Source of the DNA: Flavobacteriales bacterium
GTDB taxonomy: Bacteria; Bacteroidota; Bacteroidia; Flavobacteriales_D; CAJJDF01
Direction of reading: 5' to 3'
Assembly: GCA_020630395.1 (NCBI GenBank)
Contig: JAHDBM010000025.1
Coordinates: forward strand, 1 to 40,283
Length of the DNA: 40,283 nt
The position numbers and the translations under genes were made by a program. Positions 16,137-23,676 of the stretch are shown here, one piece after another (the stretch's first letter is position 1; each line of letters opens with the position of its first letter). Under the pieces are notes generated by a model. It ran no database searches and was not told the origin of the DNA. It saw only the letters and a list, made by a program, of their open reading frames with translations.

Positions 16137-16203
16137 ATTGTCATCCTGAACTTGATTCAGGATCTAAAAATGGTAGATTCCAAATCAAGCTTGGAATGAC
16201 AAT
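16137..16203. repeat. REP-like inverted pair of 26-bp hairpin units
   Basis: A 67-bp intergenic element bounded by ATTGTCAT and ATGACAAT. Each half contains its own stem-loop: CCTGAA-cttga-TTCAGG (16145-16161) and TTCCAA-atcaagc-TTGGAA (16178-16196). Read in the same orientation, both halves fit GTCAT-stem-cTTGAt-stem-ATCT, so they are inverted copies of one unit whose stems differ but still pair. The GTCATCCTGAAC... unit is a widespread bacterial repetitive sequence. Confidence 0.75.
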
Positions 16204-16225
16204 CACTAGTTTAAATTAAAATATA

Positions 16226-16277
16226 ACATCATAAAAAAGCCCATCAAGCAATTGCTTGATGGGCTTTTTTATGATGT
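16226..16277. terminator. Bidirectional intrinsic terminator, a perfect 52-bp palindrome
   Basis: The core GCCCATCAAGCAA pairs with TTGCTTGATGGGC, flanked by A6 on the left and T6 on the right. Symmetry is perfect over all 52 bases, from ACATCAT to ATGATGT. It lies between the convergent leuS (ends 16066) and the barrel protein gene (ends 16289) and should stop transcription from both. Confidence 0.92.
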
Positions 16278-16288
16278 ATTATATCGTG

Positions 16289-16897
16289 CTAAAACTTAGC
16301 GGTCAATCCAAATTGAAGAACTGCTTTTGCTAAACCAACTTCTGCATAAGCCCCTATGTTTTCTGTAAACATAAATCGAGTTCCAAAAGTCGCATCCATA
16401 CCAAAATTAAACGGATTTCTAATTTCTACCGAATTAAATTCTTGTTGAGGATCATTATTTCTTCCTTCCCATGATGCTGTTCTATACCCTAATCCAATGC
16501 CTATGTATGGATCTACCTTTTCATTTTCTCCAAGGTGCCAGTTAATTCTTAAAAGGGCACTCCATGTTTTCCAATCTAATGTTTCTTCTAATAATTTAGA
16601 ACCATCAGTTGTATATTGATCTCTATATAGGTAATCGGCAGTAGCTTGTGCATAAGCAACATTTAAGCCAACTCCAATTTTAGGAGCAAAAGCATATTCG
16701 TATTTAAAAAATAGTGGACCAACTCCCGAATATTTAAAATCAGCATCTGTTTCTTCACTTAGTTGAAAACTAGATTGAATTATATTACCTACGCCATATC
16801 CTACCGATACAAAATTTGCATCTTGATGCATTACCTGTGATTTACTTGAAAGCGAAAAGGCGCTTACTAAACCAATTGTTACTAATACCTTTTTCAT
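16289..16897 (-). CDS. Small outer-membrane beta-barrel protein
   Basis: A 202-residue exported protein. Signal peptide about 1-20 (MKKVLVTIGLVSAFSLSSKS). The mature part alternates polar and aromatic residues in strand-length blocks (for example FVSVGYGVGN, GVGLNVAYAQA, YIGIGLGYRTA, IGAYAEVGLAKA) and ends with the hydrophobic strand AVLQFGLTAKF, with a terminal Phe as in barrels. This resembles the OmpW/opacity-like porin group widespread in Bacteroidota. No specific ligand is suggested. It has a perfect -7 promoter element 49 nt upstream and shares the palindromic terminator with leuS. Confidence 0.8.
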   Translation of the reverse strand: MKKVLVTIGLVSAFSLSSKSQVMHQDANFVSVGYGVGNIIQSSFQLSEETDADFKYSGVGPLFFKYEYAFAPKIGVGLNVAYAQATADYLYRDQYTTDGSKLLEETLDWKTWSALLRINWHLGENEKVDPYIGIGLGYRTASWEGRNNDPQQEFNSVEIRNPFNFGMDATFGTRFMFTENIGAYAEVGLAKAVLQFGLTAKF

Positions 16898-16946
16898 AAT
16901 GTTTAAATTTTTAAATGTAATATTTTAATCATACCAACTTCTGTGC

Positions 16947-16954
16947 CAAAGATA
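16947..16954 (-). promoter_or_regulatory. Putative -7 promoter element for the small barrel protein gene
   Basis: The minus strand reads TATCTTTG, a perfect TAnnTTTG match, giving a leader of about 45 nt before the ATG at 16897. It lies just past the stop of the upstream PhyH-like gene, so the barrel gene is probably expressed independently. Confidence 0.5.
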
Positions 16955-16958
16955 TGAT

Positions 16959-17897
16959 TTAAGAGCATATAATATCCTTTTTTAGGGAGGGTCTTTCGGT
17001 TAATTCATGATAGCAAATAGCATCTTTAGTGTAATAATGAAACACCATGCTTTTTCTAGTGGTTGTATTGTCTATAACGGGTTCTCCGCCATGTAAAAGG
17101 TTGGCGTGCCAAATTAAAAGATCTCCTTTTTTAGCATGAAATTGTTCCTTTTTTAAATTAGAAGTTTTAATGATTTCTTCAATTTTATCTTCGTAATCTC
17201 CGTAAGATTTTTTTCCAAGAAATAGAGCAGAACCTTCATTTCCAAAATCTTTATTGAGTACATACGGCAATTTATGAGACCCAGGATAATAGTGTAGTGG
17301 ACCATTATTGGTATCAACATCTTCTAGTGCGATCCATATTGCAATTAAATTGCCTAATGGGTGTGTTGTCATGTGTATTGTATCGCTATGTGTCCTTTGT
17401 TGACTGGCATTAATAAAATTAATACTTTGAAAAAGCTCTACCTCTTTTCCCATTAAGGTGTTAAGAACAGTTAATATTGTATTATTAGTTCCTGCATTAC
17501 AAATTGGAGTGGAGTCATGACAAGCAAACATAATTCGGTTGCCAGTTCTCCATTTAGCTTTTTTGGTTTTTATAAGTCGTTCTACTTCACTATTAAAGGT
17601 GTCAATTTCTTCATTAGAAAAGAAATTAGAAAGGATAGCATATCCATCATTTCCCCAATTAGCTAATTGATCTTTAATGTTTTGATCTAACGAACTATTG
17701 GCTATATCTGTATTAACATCTTTGTTTTCGTATACTGCTGGGGTTAATCCTTCAACATCTTTACTAGATAAAGAAGAATAATACTTTTTTTTAATATTTA
17801 ACTGTTTAAATAAGGGGAGATTATGTTCTAGTTCTTTCTTTTTAAAGAAATTATAAATAGCATAACTAGGTTTAAATCTTTTGATAAAGTTTATCAT
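16959..17897 (-). CDS. Phytanoyl-CoA dioxygenase (PhyH) family protein
   Basis: A 312-residue Fe(II)/2-oxoglutarate-dependent dioxygenase. The facial triad is visible: His170 and Asp172 in THSDT, and His269 in LLHGGEPV, followed by a TTRKS segment suited to bind 2-oxoglutarate. Between them IWIALEDVDTNNGPLHYYPGSHK is the typical PhyH core. No signal peptide, so cytosolic. It lies 16 bp behind a polysaccharide-type membrane protein gene in a wzz/ligase operon, suggesting hydroxylation of a lipid, sugar or amino acid building block of the surface polymer. That role is inference; family members act on many substrates. Confidence 0.88.
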   Translation of the reverse strand: MINFIKRFKPSYAIYNFFKKKELEHNLPLFKQLNIKKKYYSSLSSKDVEGLTPAVYENKDVNTDIANSSLDQNIKDQLANWGNDGYAILSNFFSNEEIDTFNSEVERLIKTKKAKWRTGNRIMFACHDSTPICNAGTNNTILTVLNTLMGKEVELFQSINFINASQQRTHSDTIHMTTHPLGNLIAIWIALEDVDTNNGPLHYYPGSHKLPYVLNKDFGNEGSALFLGKKSYGDYEDKIEEIIKTSNLKKEQFHAKKGDLLIWHANLLHGGEPVIDNTTTRKSMVFHYYTKDAICYHELTERPSLKKDIICS

Positions 17898-17913
17898 AAT
17901 TAAAATTGGGTAT

Positions 17914-19308
17914 TTAAGTTCTATTTTTCAAAGAATTAAACCAAAATCTCTTAAGTAATTTTTTATGCATGATAATAAATAATGCTATACAAAAAGGCAA
18001 CAACCAACTAACTCTAGCTTGGAATCTATCGCAAACACACGATAAAAAAGCTACTACTAGAGCATTAAAAAAAATGGAGGAAACGGCAAAAACTAAAAGA
18101 TACAAAATGGTGTCATTTAGTTGTCGTACAATCTTTTTACTTGTAATGATTACCAATAAAAGAATAAAACTAAAGAAGTAAATAAATTTATAGCATATAC
18201 TAATGGTAGTAAAATCTAACGATTGTTTCCATAAATTTCCATTCTGTCTAGACCATCTGTAGGCATTTATTTCATGGTTAAAATATTGTTGAATACGCTT
18301 GTAAGTTGGACTATTAGGACTTCGATAAAAGTCGGATATAATACCCGATCCAATATCGTTTTGTAAAAGTTGAGAAAATGTATTGACAAGGGAATTTATA
18401 AAAAATGAACCAACATGCTTGGGAGAGGTGTATATCCCATTTAATATTTCATTGTATGGCTCTTTATTAGCCTCCCATCCTTTTTTTTGTAAAGGACTAT
18501 TGTTAGACCACATTAAGCTTCTGCTACTTTCGGGAAGAGAGTCTTTATATGGGCAAAGTACATAGTCGTTATCTTTACAGTTTTCATTTAAATATGACTT
18601 TAACACTCCAGTATCTATCATTCTTCCCATTAAAAAAACATGACTGGATTTACTTAACTGAAATTTACCCTCAACAGCATAATTTACTGTAAACACAATA
18701 AAAACACTTCCAATAATCATAGATAGAGGAAGTATAAACTGAACAAGATGTATGGAGTTAAAATACGGTTTAAATAGATATTTAATGAATAACATGAAAG
18801 TCATAGTACCTAATACTATTAGAGGATTTGAGAAGTGAACTACTAAGGCTATAAGTGTGATGACTATGGTTAATAAAAGATGTGTTTTGCTGTCGTTTTT
18901 GTTAGTTAATAAAATAATGCTTCCCATTATAGCAATAGGTGTAAATACATCTGGCATAATTTGACTACTATACCATCCTAAACCTGAAAAAAAGATTAAA
19001 GAACTGATAAGGATTAAAAACGTCACTTTTTTCATGTTGGGAATGAAAAGGTGAGTGAAACTTTTAAGAATATATAAAAGCATTAAGGATTGAAAAATGA
19101 TAACAAACCATAAACTAATATTTAAACTAAATATGCGAATAAACAAACCGTAAAAAATAGGCCTATCAATAGGAATATACAGCTCCATTCCGCTTTCTAT
19201 ATATGTGCCAGTATCTGAATATACAAGAGGGTAGCCATTATATAATGCTGGACTTATGAGAATAATAACACCCAATATCCAAAACCCAAATAATTTAATT
19301 TTCTTCAT
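17914..19308 (-). CDS. Polytopic membrane protein, GT-C-like
   Basis: A 464-residue protein with about 10-11 transmembrane segments. After the first helix it has an external loop with NGYPLVYSDTGTYIESG (about residues 24-40), whose Asp sits where GT-C glycosyltransferases carry their catalytic acid. A large soluble loop (about residues 220-330) holds several Cys and aromatic residues. I do not recognise a named family; GT-C-type lipid-linked sugar transfer or polymer modification is plausible from the fold pattern and from its place between an O-antigen ligase-like gene (14-bp overlap) and the PhyH gene (16-bp gap). Confidence 0.6.
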   Translation of the reverse strand: MKKIKLFGFWILGVIILISPALYNGYPLVYSDTGTYIESGMELYIPIDRPIFYGLFIRIFSLNISLWFVIIFQSLMLLYILKSFTHLFIPNMKKVTFLILISSLIFFSGLGWYSSQIMPDVFTPIAIMGSIILLTNKNDSKTHLLLTIVITLIALVVHFSNPLIVLGTMTFMLFIKYLFKPYFNSIHLVQFILPLSMIIGSVFIVFTVNYAVEGKFQLSKSSHVFLMGRMIDTGVLKSYLNENCKDNDYVLCPYKDSLPESSRSLMWSNNSPLQKKGWEANKEPYNEILNGIYTSPKHVGSFFINSLVNTFSQLLQNDIGSGIISDFYRSPNSPTYKRIQQYFNHEINAYRWSRQNGNLWKQSLDFTTISICYKFIYFFSFILLLVIITSKKIVRQLNDTILYLLVFAVSSIFFNALVVAFLSCVCDRFQARVSWLLPFCIALFIIMHKKLLKRFWFNSLKNRT

Positions 19309-20746
19309 TAAATTTCTTATTCGGTTTATAGTGATAAATATCTAGGGCAACAATAATTGCAATAGAAGACCAAACAGGAATTGAGGCTTTATCGGTATCT
19401 AAATAATTATTTAATAGTCCGTGCACAAAATAGGAGGTAAGCGCTAATATGATTCCCATTAATATTAGCTTTAGGTTTTCGTTTATGAGTTTAATGTATA
19501 GTATTGAAGCCCTGTAGAACACAAAAAACAGCAGTATAATAAACGATAATCCTCCTACTAACCCAGTTTCGGCAAAAGCTCCAAGGTATTCACTGTGAGC
19601 ATTACCTTTATTTCCAAAATTGGTGCTAATAACGGTTAGGTTATCAGAGTGTTGAAAACGTGCATATTCAAATGCATAAGTACCACCACCAAAACCAAAA
19701 ACAGGACGTTCTTGAAACATTTTTACAGCACAATCCCATCTGTTTATTCGTTCTAAATTAGAGGCATCAGTAGAAATGTTAGACATAGATTCAATGTGAT
19801 TTCCTAGGTTTTTAGTTGAATCGGTCTTGTTTTTACTTAGTGCGTAAGAAATTTCATTATAGAAACTTAAGCCTACAATAAGTGCTAGTATTCCTACTCC
19901 GGCTACATATTTAAACTTTATTTTAAACTTAAATAAGAAATAAACTCCAAGAGATGCTATTAAACTCAGCCATGCTGCTCGGGTAAAGGAATATATTAAG
20001 CCAATAGTTAATACAGTTAAAATAAAAAGTAAGGTAAACTGTATAATAGGAGTGTTTTCTTTTCTAAATAATAACGCTATAGTAATAGGAATATAAAAGG
20101 CAACAATAGCTCCATAAGAAGTATGATCTTTAAAAAAAGGAGACATAATCCAGTGGGCTATTTCTTGGTCGAACCCATAACCATAATGTCTAATAAGCGT
20201 AATGATAACAACAATGGTTAATGGGATTATATATAACCATTGAACAAGAAAAATATTCTTTTTTTCTTTAAATAAAATGGTTCCAAAAAGTAGAATAGGG
20301 ATAATAAACCAAAGCTTGGATATTAAAAACTTAAAAGACACCATTGGATACGCACTAGTGATAGAAGTAATTCCTAGCCAAGCTAAATAAAATAAAGCGG
20401 CATAGGTAATTGGGTGATTTAATATTGCTTTGTCATATGTTCTTCTATGTAGAAGTCTTAACACTAGTATAATAGTTAGTCCAAATAGTATGGGTTCGGT
20501 AGGGAGGTAAAAGCCAATGCTGGAACCAATATCCATACTTTCTAAATTAAGCGAAAAAGGGGTGCAAAATATAACAAAAAACAACAGTTGTTTTAAGTTG
20601 TAAAAACTCATGTAAACGATTGCTATGAAAGCAGGAAGTAATGAAAAGTAATAGTTGTTTTTGTAGATAAAATAAGCATTAACTAATACAAAAAGCGCGC
20701 TTAGCACATAGAGCCAAATGGAAGTATGTGTAGCTTTACTTTTCAT
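19295..20746 (-). CDS. O-antigen ligase / Wzy-type polymerase family membrane protein
   Basis: A 483-residue protein with about 12 transmembrane helices. The Wzy_C (O-antigen ligase) signature is visible: SFTRAAWLSLIASLGVYF (about 255-272), then a periplasmic loop (about 290-380) with FGFGGGTYAFEYAR and GNAHSEYLGAFAETGLVGG, the conserved His-x-Glu/Asn-x-x-L region. Such proteins join or polymerise undecaprenyl-linked glycans at the periplasmic face. Ligase and polymerase cannot be separated by sequence. It follows the Wzz-like gene by 12 bp and overlaps the next gene by 14 bp, so these are one operon. Confidence 0.87.
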   Translation of the reverse strand: MKSKATHTSIWLYVLSALFVLVNAYFIYKNNYYFSLLPAFIAIVYMSFYNLKQLLFFVIFCTPFSLNLESMDIGSSIGFYLPTEPILFGLTIILVLRLLHRRTYDKAILNHPITYAALFYLAWLGITSITSAYPMVSFKFLISKLWFIIPILLFGTILFKEKKNIFLVQWLYIIPLTIVVIITLIRHYGYGFDQEIAHWIMSPFFKDHTSYGAIVAFYIPITIALLFRKENTPIIQFTLLFILTVLTIGLIYSFTRAAWLSLIASLGVYFLFKFKIKFKYVAGVGILALIVGLSFYNEISYALSKNKTDSTKNLGNHIESMSNISTDASNLERINRWDCAVKMFQERPVFGFGGGTYAFEYARFQHSDNLTVISTNFGNKGNAHSEYLGAFAETGLVGGLSFIILLFFVFYRASILYIKLINENLKLILMGIILALTSYFVHGLLNNYLDTDKASIPVWSSIAIIVALDIYHYKPNKKFNEEN

Positions 20747-20758
20747 GATGATAAAAAA

Positions 20759-21748
20759 CTATGCTTTTGCGTTTAGCTCGCGTATTTTGTCTAATACTAA
20801 AAACAATACTATGCCAAATAAGAAAGTCGCAATAGTAGATATTGCTACAATTAACCACCTAACAGGATAAGCTTTTTTCTCGGCAGGATATGCTTTCTCT
20901 ACTACAAACTTATGCGAAAAAGATGAAGTAGCATCTGATTTGAGTTGCTCATAAACGGCATCTTTTGTAGATAAACGTACATTCATCCAATCTAATTGAA
21001 ACTCCATGTTAGCATATATACTTCCGTATTTATCAGTTGCATCAACTTTTTGCTGAATCATTTTCTTTGTAGTTACATCTTTAGCATTAACTAATGCCTC
21101 AATTAAAGAGGGTCGTGTTTCTTGATTCACAACTCCCATATTACTCAAGGTAGACATAGAATCTACAATCATTTTAATATCAGCTTTTAATTTATCTCTT
21201 TGTTGTTTCGCGACATATAGGGCTTGAGCAGAACGATCATTAATCATTCTGTTTTTAGCACTATCTATGTAGTTAGAAATATCGTTTGCTATGTTAGATG
21301 CAACAATAGGATCTTTATCCATAACCGATATTTCTACTGATCCATAAGCTGTTCTTCTGAATGAAATATTCTCGTTATATGTTAAGTTTAGATCCGTTAT
21401 TTTAGTTTTACTAGCGGTATCAATTTCATAATGATTGATTAAATCATATTTCCAAATAATTCGGTTTCTAACATCAGCAGATTTAAGTATTTGAATCATT
21501 TGTTCGGCTTGTTCTTCTTCACCAAATTGAGCCGAACTTTGTTCGGGTGTAATATCATCAGTGAAGGATACTGTACTTGCCATAGCAGGATACAAAGTTG
21601 CAACCGATTTAAATTTAGGTTGAATAATAAGCGAAACACCTGCCGATACTAAAGCAGCAATAATGGATATGATGATTAATGCCTTTCGTTTTTTCCAAAT
21701 AAATTGTAATAAATCGACAGCATTATTCTGGTTTTCTTGCATAGTCAT
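20759..21748 (-). CDS. Wzz-type polysaccharide chain-length determinant protein
   Basis: A 329-residue inner-membrane protein with the Wzz architecture. An N-terminal cytosolic stretch (VDLLQFIWKKRKAL) leads to a first helix (about 24-43); a long periplasmic helical region follows (about 45-290); a second helix lies at about 297-320 and a short basic tail ends the protein. A Pro/Lys-rich PAEKKAYPVRW precedes the second helix as in the family. No Walker kinase domain is attached. It regulates glycan length together with the ligase/polymerase gene that follows. The start at 21748 (MTM) or 21742 (MQE) cannot be decided. Confidence 0.85.
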   Translation of the reverse strand: MTMQENQNNAVDLLQFIWKKRKALIIISIIAALVSAGVSLIIQPKFKSVATLYPAMASTVSFTDDITPEQSSAQFGEEEQAEQMIQILKSADVRNRIIWKYDLINHYEIDTASKTKITDLNLTYNENISFRRTAYGSVEISVMDKDPIVASNIANDISNYIDSAKNRMINDRSAQALYVAKQQRDKLKADIKMIVDSMSTLSNMGVVNQETRPSLIEALVNAKDVTTKKMIQQKVDATDKYGSIYANMEFQLDWMNVRLSTKDAVYEQLKSDATSSFSHKFVVEKAYPAEKKAYPVRWLIVAISTIATFLFGIVLFLVLDKIRELNAKA

Positions 21749-21941
21749 TTCTTTTCGAGCCGTAAAAATAGCAATATCTTTTGTTATACCTATTACGTGC
21801 TCAAATTATCATAGGTTGGGATAGGGGGGTAACGTGTTTTTTATGTGATTATTTTAATCAATGAGGAATATCTAATTTCTCATTACTCGTGTAGAATAGA
21901 AAAGTTTAATTCCGTTATGATAATCAATATCCTAAGGGTGG

Positions 21942-22757
21942 TTAATTAAAACCTTTTCGCTCTTTAATTATTTCGTAAGCCTCTTGTATTTTTTTAAACT
22001 GTTCTTCAGCTTGTTGCTGCTCTATTGGTGTTTTATTTATTTGCTTATCTGGATGATAAAGTTGTACTAGCTTACGGTAAGATTTTTTTATTTCTTCAGT
22101 TGTGGCAGAGTCTTTAAGTTCTAATATGGTAAAATATTTTGAAAGTGATGAACCGGCATATTTTTTAACACTTTGTTGTCTATTCACATCTTCCTCAGTG
22201 TAGTAATTAAACATGGCAAGTAATGAGTTAAAAGCTCTTTGATCTATAGACCATTTGCTTCTAATTGTGTTAATAACATTAAATTCATCCTTCGCTAAAA
22301 ATTTATCTGTTAAAGCAATCCCTACAAGAAAATAAAGCCAATTGATTTCACTTTTTCCAACAAAATAATTTAAACCGGATGAATTAATGTTCTGCTTGAG
22401 TGTCTCTTTTATTTCTGTTAAAACATCATCAAGTTCAACTTCACTATTTAAGTATTCATTAAAAATTTGGAATTGATAACTAGCTTGTGATTTCTTTAAT
22501 TTTTTGTTTAGGTATTGTTTAACATAGTCTATTTCTTTTCTATCAATTTTCCCATCTGCTTTAACTATTATTGCAGCTAATTTTAGCAGGTTGTTGTTAA
22601 TGTTTTTAGTAGTAAATAAATCGTTTTTGGCATGTTTTTTTCTCAACACAAAATAAATAGCTCCAACAATAATCCAAACACCAAAAAAAACCACAGGAAC
22701 TATCCAAAAGCTTTTGTTTTCTTCTTCTTGTATTTGATTAATAATCAATAAAAGCAT
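21942..22757 (-). CDS. DjlA-like TerB/J-domain membrane protein (third copy)
   Basis: A 271-residue protein with one transmembrane helix (about 17-38), a TerB-like helical domain (about 52-190) and a C-terminal J domain (about 205-271) with HPD at 235-237. This is the DjlA order, in which the J domain recruits and stimulates DnaK at the inner membrane. The first acidic TerB motif is intact (IIVKADGKIDRKEI) but the second is altered (ALTDKFLAKDEF instead of ADGEIxxxE). It starts 4 bp after the second copy ends and is the last gene of the run. Its client is unknown; the adjacent protease-barrel fusion is a candidate by context only. Confidence 0.85.
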   Translation of the reverse strand: MLLLIINQIQEEENKSFWIVPVVFFGVWIIVGAIYFVLRKKHAKNDLFTTKNINNNLLKLAAIIVKADGKIDRKEIDYVKQYLNKKLKKSQASYQFQIFNEYLNSEVELDDVLTEIKETLKQNINSSGLNYFVGKSEINWLYFLVGIALTDKFLAKDEFNVINTIRSKWSIDQRAFNSLLAMFNYYTEEDVNRQQSVKKYAGSSLSKYFTILELKDSATTEEIKKSYRKLVQLYHPDKQINKTPIEQQQAEEQFKKIQEAYEIIKERKGFN

Positions 22758-22761
22758 AATT

Positions 22762-23595
22762 CTATTTTAAAGATAATGTATCATGAGCTTCCTGTATTTC
22801 TTGAAAGCGTTTTTTTGCCCATTCTTTGTTGGCTTTTTTTCCAATTTGTTTATCGGGATGATAGCGTTTAGCAAGCTTACGATAAGCACTTTTTATTTCC
22901 TCTAGAGTTGCAGTATTATCTAGCTCTAATATTTTGTAGTATCTGTCTTTACTAGCTGCAGTATATTGTTTAACTGTTTGTTGTTTATTAAGATCTTCTT
23001 CGTTTTGGTAGTTATGTCTTGCTAAGACTGCATCTAATGTTCTGTAGTGTATACCAACATATTTGCAAACCTTTCTTAAAACCGATAATTCTTCAATGGA
23101 TAAAAATTTATCTATGGTAGCTATTCTTATTAGAAAATCGAGTAGTTGAACTTTTCCTTTACCTTTTATTTTTCTTTTTAGCTTTAAGCAGGCCCATTTT
23201 AAACCATGTTTTTTTTGAATAAATAAAGAAATATTCTTGTTAAAGAAGATAATGTTTCTTTTATTAAACTTATCACACAGAGTATTAGTGTATAATTTAT
23301 ACCCTTTGCTTTTAGTGTTATTATCATTTAAAATAGAATGACTAATAATTGCTAAACATTTTCCATTTGTATAGTTTGGCTTGAGAGTTAAGAAGTAGTT
23401 ATCAGTTTCAGTATAAAAATCACTAGGTCTTTTTTTAAAGATTGCTCCTAAAAAAAAGATAATAAATAATGGAATACTATATAAAAGTTTATCAACACCA
23501 TTAAATTCAACTAATAAAACAGCAATTAAATAATAGAGTAAAAGTGTAAAGAGTATAATCAGTTCAATACGATATCTAAAAAGAAATTCTTTCAT
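22762..23595 (-). CDS. DjlA-like TerB/J-domain membrane protein (second copy, degenerate TerB)
   Basis: A 277-residue paralogue of its neighbours. Two closely spaced hydrophobic segments (about 10-30 and 35-50) precede a basic, Cys-containing middle region and a C-terminal J domain (about 213-277) with HPD at 246-248 and YRKLAKRYHPDKQ. In the TerB region both acidic motifs are lost: the KADGK position reads ISHSILNDNN, and the second reads TIDKFLSIEEL. The middle is strongly basic (LKLKRKIKGKGK). Between this gene and the fusion gene upstream lies a 36-bp remnant resembling the end of a J-protein gene. A working J domain is likely; the TerB part has diverged. Confidence 0.8.
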   Translation of the reverse strand: MKEFLFRYRIELIILFTLLLYYLIAVLLVEFNGVDKLLYSIPLFIIFFLGAIFKKRPSDFYTETDNYFLTLKPNYTNGKCLAIISHSILNDNNTKSKGYKLYTNTLCDKFNKRNIIFFNKNISLFIQKKHGLKWACLKLKRKIKGKGKVQLLDFLIRIATIDKFLSIEELSVLRKVCKYVGIHYRTLDAVLARHNYQNEEDLNKQQTVKQYTAASKDRYYKILELDNTATLEEIKSAYRKLAKRYHPDKQIGKKANKEWAKKRFQEIQEAHDTLSLK

Positions 23596-23631
23596 ATACT
23601 GTTTATGCTAATATTAGCTTTTTGTAACCAG

Positions 23632-23667
23632 TTATTTAATTCCTTTATACGTCTTGTAAATGGTTAT
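23632..23667 (-). pseudogene. Fossil 3' end of a J-domain protein gene
   Basis: Read on the minus strand this 36-bp stretch gives ITIYKTYKGIK and a stop, nearly the last residues of the intact first J-protein copy (TIKTHKGIK, stop at 28214). The final 17 nt (TTATTTAATTCCTTTAT on the plus strand) are identical in both places. No longer reading frame remains. It lies just downstream of the fusion gene, so an extra copy or the edge of a duplication was probably lost here. Confidence 0.55.
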
Positions 23668-23676
23668 GTTTAGTTT

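Noticed and set aside
21749-21941. AATGAG...CTCATT inverted repeat in the gap before the Wzz-like gene as an operator
   Set aside because: The arms are 6 bp and unaccompanied by a second copy or regulator gene; I see no gene or clear site in this 193-bp gap beyond a weak TATTTTTA.
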